This document shows, piece after piece, positions 23,165 to 26,487 of a stretch of DNA of 26,487 nucleotides. The position numbers and the translations under genes were made by a program. The notes under the pieces were generated by a model, which did not search any database, was not told where the DNA came from, and saw only the letters and a list, made by a program, of their open reading frames with translations. Position 1 is the first letter of the stretch. The number at the start of each line of letters is the position of its first letter. This stretch comes from Myxococcales bacterium (GTDB taxonomy: Bacteria > Myxococcota > Polyangia > Polyangiales > Polyangiaceae), in the NCBI GenBank assembly GCA_003151595.1, contig PLXW01000168.1:3397-29883 (forward strand), in the 5' to 3' direction.

Positions 23165-25072
23165 GTGATCCTGTCAGGCCTATCGCTCGCGCATCTCCTC
23201 GGCATCTTCGCGGCTGCCGCGGCGATCGTCGTGGCGCTGTACGTGCTGAAGCTTCGAAGGCGCGCGGTGGCGATCCCGTTCTCGCCGCTGTGGCAGCGCA
23301 TCTTGCGCGACAAGGAAGCGACGAGCCTCTTCTCGAAGTTGAAGCGGCTGCTGTCGCTCCTCGTGCAGCTGGCGTTGCTCGCGCTGCTGGTGCTCGCGCT
23401 CGGCGATCCGCGCGCGGCGGCGTCGTTGATGAAGGGGCGGACGCTCGTGGTGCTCGTCGATGCCAGCGCGTCGATGCGCGCGACGGATGTGGCGCCGACG
23501 CGGCTCGATGCGGCGAAGAGCGAAGTGAAGTCGATCGTGCGCGGGCTCGGCGGCGCCGATCGGATGCTCGTCGCGCAGATGGACGCGATGGTCACGCCGC
23601 TGGGGCCGATGAGCGGGGACACGTCGGAGCTCGAACGCGAAGTGGACGCGATTCGCCCGACCGACACGCGCGCCGATTTCCCGCGCGCGCTCCGCTTTGC
23701 GACCGACGCGCTTCGCGGGGCCGACGAGCCGGAGGTCGTCGTGATCTCGGACGGCGCGCTGGGGCCGGCGGCGGACGCGCAAGGTCCGGTGCACCTCGGT
23801 GAGGCAAAGCTCTCGTTCGTCTCGATCGGCAAGGGGCGGCGCAACGTCGCGCTCACCGAGTTCTCGGTGCGTCGCTACCCGCTCGACAAGAGCCGCTACG
23901 AGGTGATGCTCGAGGTGACGAACACCGGCGAGACTCCGGAGGACGTGGAGGTCTCGCTCCTCGGTGATGGGCAGCTCGTCGACCTCACGAAGCTCCGCTT
24001 GCAGCCGGGAGAGCGCTTGCCGCGCTTCTATCCGAACCTGTCGGGTGCGAGTCGAACACTGGAAGCGAAGATCGCGCTCGCCGGCGGCGCGCACGACGAT
24101 CTCCCCGCCGACGATCACGCCTACGCGCTCCTCCCCGAGCGACGGCGCGCGAAGGTGCTCGTCGTGTCGGAAGGGAACCTGTACCTGCAGGCCGCGCTGC
24201 TGCTCGACGAGTACCTCGACGTGACCACGGTGACGCCCGCGGTCTACGCGCGGCAAGCGGCGGGCGCGACGAAGACCGACGTCGTGATCTTCGATCGCGT
24301 CACGCCGGCCGAGCCGCCGCGCGCGCACGCGCTCTACCTCGATCCGCGCGGGCCGGGCGCGCCTGTGAAGGTGGGCGACGCGATCGATCGCCCGGGGTTC
24401 GACAAGATCGATCGCAAGCACCCCATCGTCCGCTTCATCGCGCTCGACGACGTGAACATCGCCGCGGCGCACGCGCTCAAAGGGGAGACCGGCGACAAGG
24501 TCGTCGGGTCGTCGGAGCCGGGCGGAGCGATCCTCGTGGCCGGTGAGCGCGGCGGGTACAAGTTCGTGGCCCTCGGGTTCGATCCCGCGGGGAGCGATCT
24601 CCCGCTCCGCACGGCGTGGCCGCTCTTCCTGCTCGATACGATCAACTGGTTCGACGACGAAGACGCGAGCTACCTCTCGAGCTTCCGCACCGGCGACGTG
24701 TGGCGCGTCCCCGTCGCGGTGGGCGCGACGACGGCGACGCTGAAAGATCCCGACGGCGACACGCAGCCCGTTCCGATCCACGAGGGGCGCGCGGTCACGA
24801 TGGGCGAGCGGGCCGGGTTCTACGAGCTGTCGACGGCGGCGCAGTCGGCGGGTGAGCCGGCCGTGACCACCGCGTTCGCCGCGAACCTGCTCGACGACAG
24901 CGAGAGCGCGATCGCGCCTGTGAAGGAGCTCGTCGTCGATGGGAAGACGGCGTCGCAGGTGCGCGGGTTCCACGTCGGCGTGCGACGCGAGATGTGGATC
25001 TACCTGCTGCTGCTCGCGGTGCTCATCTCGGCGATCGAGTGGGCGACGTATCACCGGCGGGTGACGGTATGA
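23165..25072 (+). CDS. BatA-like von Willebrand factor A membrane protein
   Basis: A 635-residue inner-membrane protein. The N-terminus matches the BatA N-terminal pattern: a TM helix (~8-28), then RRRAVAIPFSPLW (31-43), then TM2 (~62-80). Next is a vWA domain beginning RTLVVLVDASASMRATD with MIDAS D99-x-S101-x-S103. VVVISDGALG holds the later metal-site Asp. A beta-rich region follows (~230-600; for example FSVRRYPLDKSRYEVMLEVTNTGETPEDVEVSLLGDG), and a C-terminal TM helix (MWIYLLLLAVLISAIEW, ~605-625). The start is GTG at 23165, 7 bases after the DUF58 stop; the stop overlaps the next ATG by 4 bases (ATGA). It is longer than classical BatA (~330). Confidence 0.9.
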   Translation: MILSGLSLAHLLGIFAAAAAIVVALYVLKLRRRAVAIPFSPLWQRILRDKEATSLFSKLKRLLSLLVQLALLALLVLALGDPRAAASLMKGRTLVVLVDASASMRATDVAPTRLDAAKSEVKSIVRGLGGADRMLVAQMDAMVTPLGPMSGDTSELEREVDAIRPTDTRADFPRALRFATDALRGADEPEVVVISDGALGPAADAQGPVHLGEAKLSFVSIGKGRRNVALTEFSVRRYPLDKSRYEVMLEVTNTGETPEDVEVSLLGDGQLVDLTKLRLQPGERLPRFYPNLSGASRTLEAKIALAGGAHDDLPADDHAYALLPERRRAKVLVVSEGNLYLQAALLLDEYLDVTTVTPAVYARQAAGATKTDVVIFDRVTPAEPPRAHALYLDPRGPGAPVKVGDAIDRPGFDKIDRKHPIVRFIALDDVNIAAAHALKGETGDKVVGSSEPGGAILVAGERGGYKFVALGFDPAGSDLPLRTAWPLFLLDTINWFDDEDASYLSSFRTGDVWRVPVAVGATTATLKDPDGDTQPVPIHEGRAVTMGERAGFYELSTAAQSAGEPAVTTAFAANLLDDSESAIAPVKELVVDGKTASQVRGFHVGVRREMWIYLLLLAVLISAIEWATYHRRVTV

Positions 25073-26487
25073 GCGATCGCCTCAGGAAGTGGGCGTTCGG
25101 TGCGTTCCTCGCCGTCTTCGGCGCCGTGCTGCTGTGGGCGTACGTGCACTTCGTCTGGTACGCGGGGCCGACCTTGGCGTGGGTGCACGGGGGCGAGCCG
25201 TACGAGCTGCTCGCGCCGCGGATGCTCGGGCTGGCGCTCCTGGCGCCGTACTTCGTGTGGATGATCGGGCGGTCTCTCGCCGACCTGCCGCTCGCGCAGC
25301 GCGTGCTCAGCGCGGTGTTGCGGACGGCGTTCGTGGCGTTGCTCGCGCTGGGGCTCGCGCGCGTGGCGCGGACGGCGACGACGCAGAAGGTGTGCACCGT
25401 CTACCTCGTCGACGTGTCCGACTCGGTGCCGGACGCGAGCCTCGAGGACGCGCGCGCCGCGATCCAGAAGGGGCTCGACGCGAAGCCGGGCGACGCGATC
25501 GTTCGCGTGGTCACGTTCGCGCGCAGGCCGCGCGTCGTGCCGCTGGCCGATGGCGCGAAGACGATCCCGCCGATCGAACGTCATGACGTGCCCGGCGCGA
25601 AGACCGGCCTCGGCGCAGGCACCGATCTCGCGACCGCGCTCCAGCTCGCGTACGGGCTCTACCCCGCGGGCTATCTCCGCCGCGCGGTGGTCCTCTCCGA
25701 CGGCGTGCAGACCGACGGCGATCTCCTCGCTGAGGCGAACCGCGCGCGACGCTTCGGCGTGAAGCTCTTCACGATCGCGTATCACCGGCCGGTGCCCGGC
25801 GAGGTCGCCGTGCGCGATCTGCGCGCGCCCGATCACGTGCGCGTCGGCGAGCCGTTCGATCTCCACGCGCAGATCTTCGCCAGCCGCAAGGCGACGGTGA
25901 AGGCGACGCTCAAGCAGGGCGAAGCGATCAACGGGCTCGACGGCGTGCGCACGATCGATCTCGAGCCGGGCGACAACGACGTCGTGTGGAAGAGCGTCGT
26001 GCGCGTCGCCGGCGAGGTGACGTACGGGCTCGAGCTCTCGCAGATCAGCGAGGATCACTTCGCCGAGAACAACCGCTACGCCGTGACCGTCGCCGTCCCG
26101 GGGCGCCCCTCGATCCTCTACGTCGAAGGGAACCCGGCGCGCGCCACGTACCTCGCCAGCGCGCTCACCGCGCAGGACTTCGACATGGACGTGCGAAGCC
26201 CGAGCGAGCTCCCGTCGAGCCTGCGCGAGCTCGAACGGTACGACTTCGTGATCCTCAGCGACGCCAGCGCCGATCAGGTGTCGCTCACGCAGCAGGACGC
26301 CATCGAGCAGTACGTGCGCGACCTCGGCGGCGGGTTCCTCTTCGCCGGCGGCGAGAACGGCTTCGGACTCGGTGGCTGGTACCACTCGACGATCGAGCGA
26401 ATCTTGCCGGTGCGCATGGACGCGGAGAAGCGCCGCGACGAGCCGGGCGTGGCGATGGTGCTGGTGATCGATCGCTCGGGATCGATG
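25069..26487 (+). CDS. Large membrane protein with two vWA metal-site motifs (3' end outside window)
   Basis: The frame runs from ATG 25069 (ATGA overlap with the preceding stop) to the right edge, 473 codons, without a stop. Three TM helices are at ~10-32, 49-67 and 78-98. A first vWA-like domain follows with TVYLVDVSDSVPD (Asp115, Ser117, Ser119) and RRAVVLSDGVQTDGDLL. Then come a beta-sandwich (AVRDLRAPDHVRVGEPFDL) and a Rossmann-like segment (RPSILYVEGNPARATYLASALT..., YDFVILSDASAD, GGGFLFAGGENGFG), which resembles the glutamine-amidotransferase-like fold found in such proteins. The window ends at VLVIDRSGSM, the MIDAS start of a second vWA domain (Asp468, Ser470, Ser472). The complete protein probably has at least 200 more residues. 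It is the fifth gene of the MoxR unit. Confidence 0.9.
   Translation, partial: MSDRLRKWAFGAFLAVFGAVLLWAYVHFVWYAGPTLAWVHGGEPYELLAPRMLGLALLAPYFVWMIGRSLADLPLAQRVLSAVLRTAFVALLALGLARVARTATTQKVCTVYLVDVSDSVPDASLEDARAAIQKGLDAKPGDAIVRVVTFARRPRVVPLADGAKTIPPIERHDVPGAKTGLGAGTDLATALQLAYGLYPAGYLRRAVVLSDGVQTDGDLLAEANRARRFGVKLFTIAYHRPVPGEVAVRDLRAPDHVRVGEPFDLHAQIFASRKATVKATLKQGEAINGLDGVRTIDLEPGDNDVVWKSVVRVAGEVTYGLELSQISEDHFAENNRYAVTVAVPGRPSILYVEGNPARATYLASALTAQDFDMDVRSPSELPSSLRELERYDFVILSDASADQVSLTQQDAIEQYVRDLGGGFLFAGGENGFGLGGWYHSTIERILPVRMDAEKRRDEPGVAMVLVIDRSGSM

Noticed and set aside
23180..25054. 624-codon open frame on the minus strand opposite the BatA-like gene
   Set aside because: Highly Arg/Glu/His-rich and motif-free; a shadow of the vWA gene.

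Overview
The window is GC-rich, densely coded DNA that looks like a myxobacterial chromosome (phylum Myxococcota, most likely class Polyangia). The signs are several secreted lipoproteins with Asp-Ala-Gly-rich linkers, tandem secreted matrixin proteases with a hydrophobic-plus-arginine C-terminal tail, a eukaryotic-type Ser/Thr kinase, a lone PilT-type ATPase, and lipid A genes that mark a Gram-negative. The lineage is an inference from gene style. No rRNA, tRNA, CRISPR array or insertion sequence was seen, and no stretch over 300 bases lacks a gene (the longest gap is 222 bases).

Layout: (1) 1-2077, plus strand: the 3' end of thiC, a small lipoprotein and a PilT/PilU-type ATPase. (2) 2085-3471: a stand-alone receiver-domain protein facing away from biotin synthase (bioB). 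(3) 8485-3422, minus strand: four genes, each overlapping the next by 4 bases: an Asp/Ala-rich lipoprotein, RNase D, LpxB (lipid A disaccharide synthase) and a GT39 glycosyltransferase. The last two suggest lipid A synthesis followed by sugar modification. (4) 14114-8708, minus strand: Nudix hydrolase, NAD kinase, a KAS III (FabH-like) enzyme and two matrixin metalloproteases. The first matrixin is joined in frame to a second secreted protein that carries its own signal peptide. (5) 15648-14200, minus strand: an RCC1-repeat lipoprotein. It diverges, across an imperfect dyad, from 15721-18962, plus strand: a beta-propeller lipoprotein translationally coupled to a tail-anchored Ser/Thr kinase. 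(6) 19114 to the right edge, plus strand: a five-gene MoxR/von Willebrand A operon made of a DUF4175-like coiled-coil membrane protein with a Gln/Gly-rich segment, a MoxR AAA+ ATPase, a DUF58 protein, a BatA-like vWA membrane protein, and a larger membrane protein with two MIDAS motifs that is cut by the window end.

The strongest points for follow-up are the in-frame matrixin fusion, the Asp-to-Asn change at a key LpxB position, the lipoprotein-kinase pair beside the MoxR/vWA operon, and the dyads at 14119-14135 and 15666-15688. Nothing here proves a new system. The most unusual assembly is the kinase plus MoxR/vWA membrane module with its Gln/Gly-rich coiled-coil partner.
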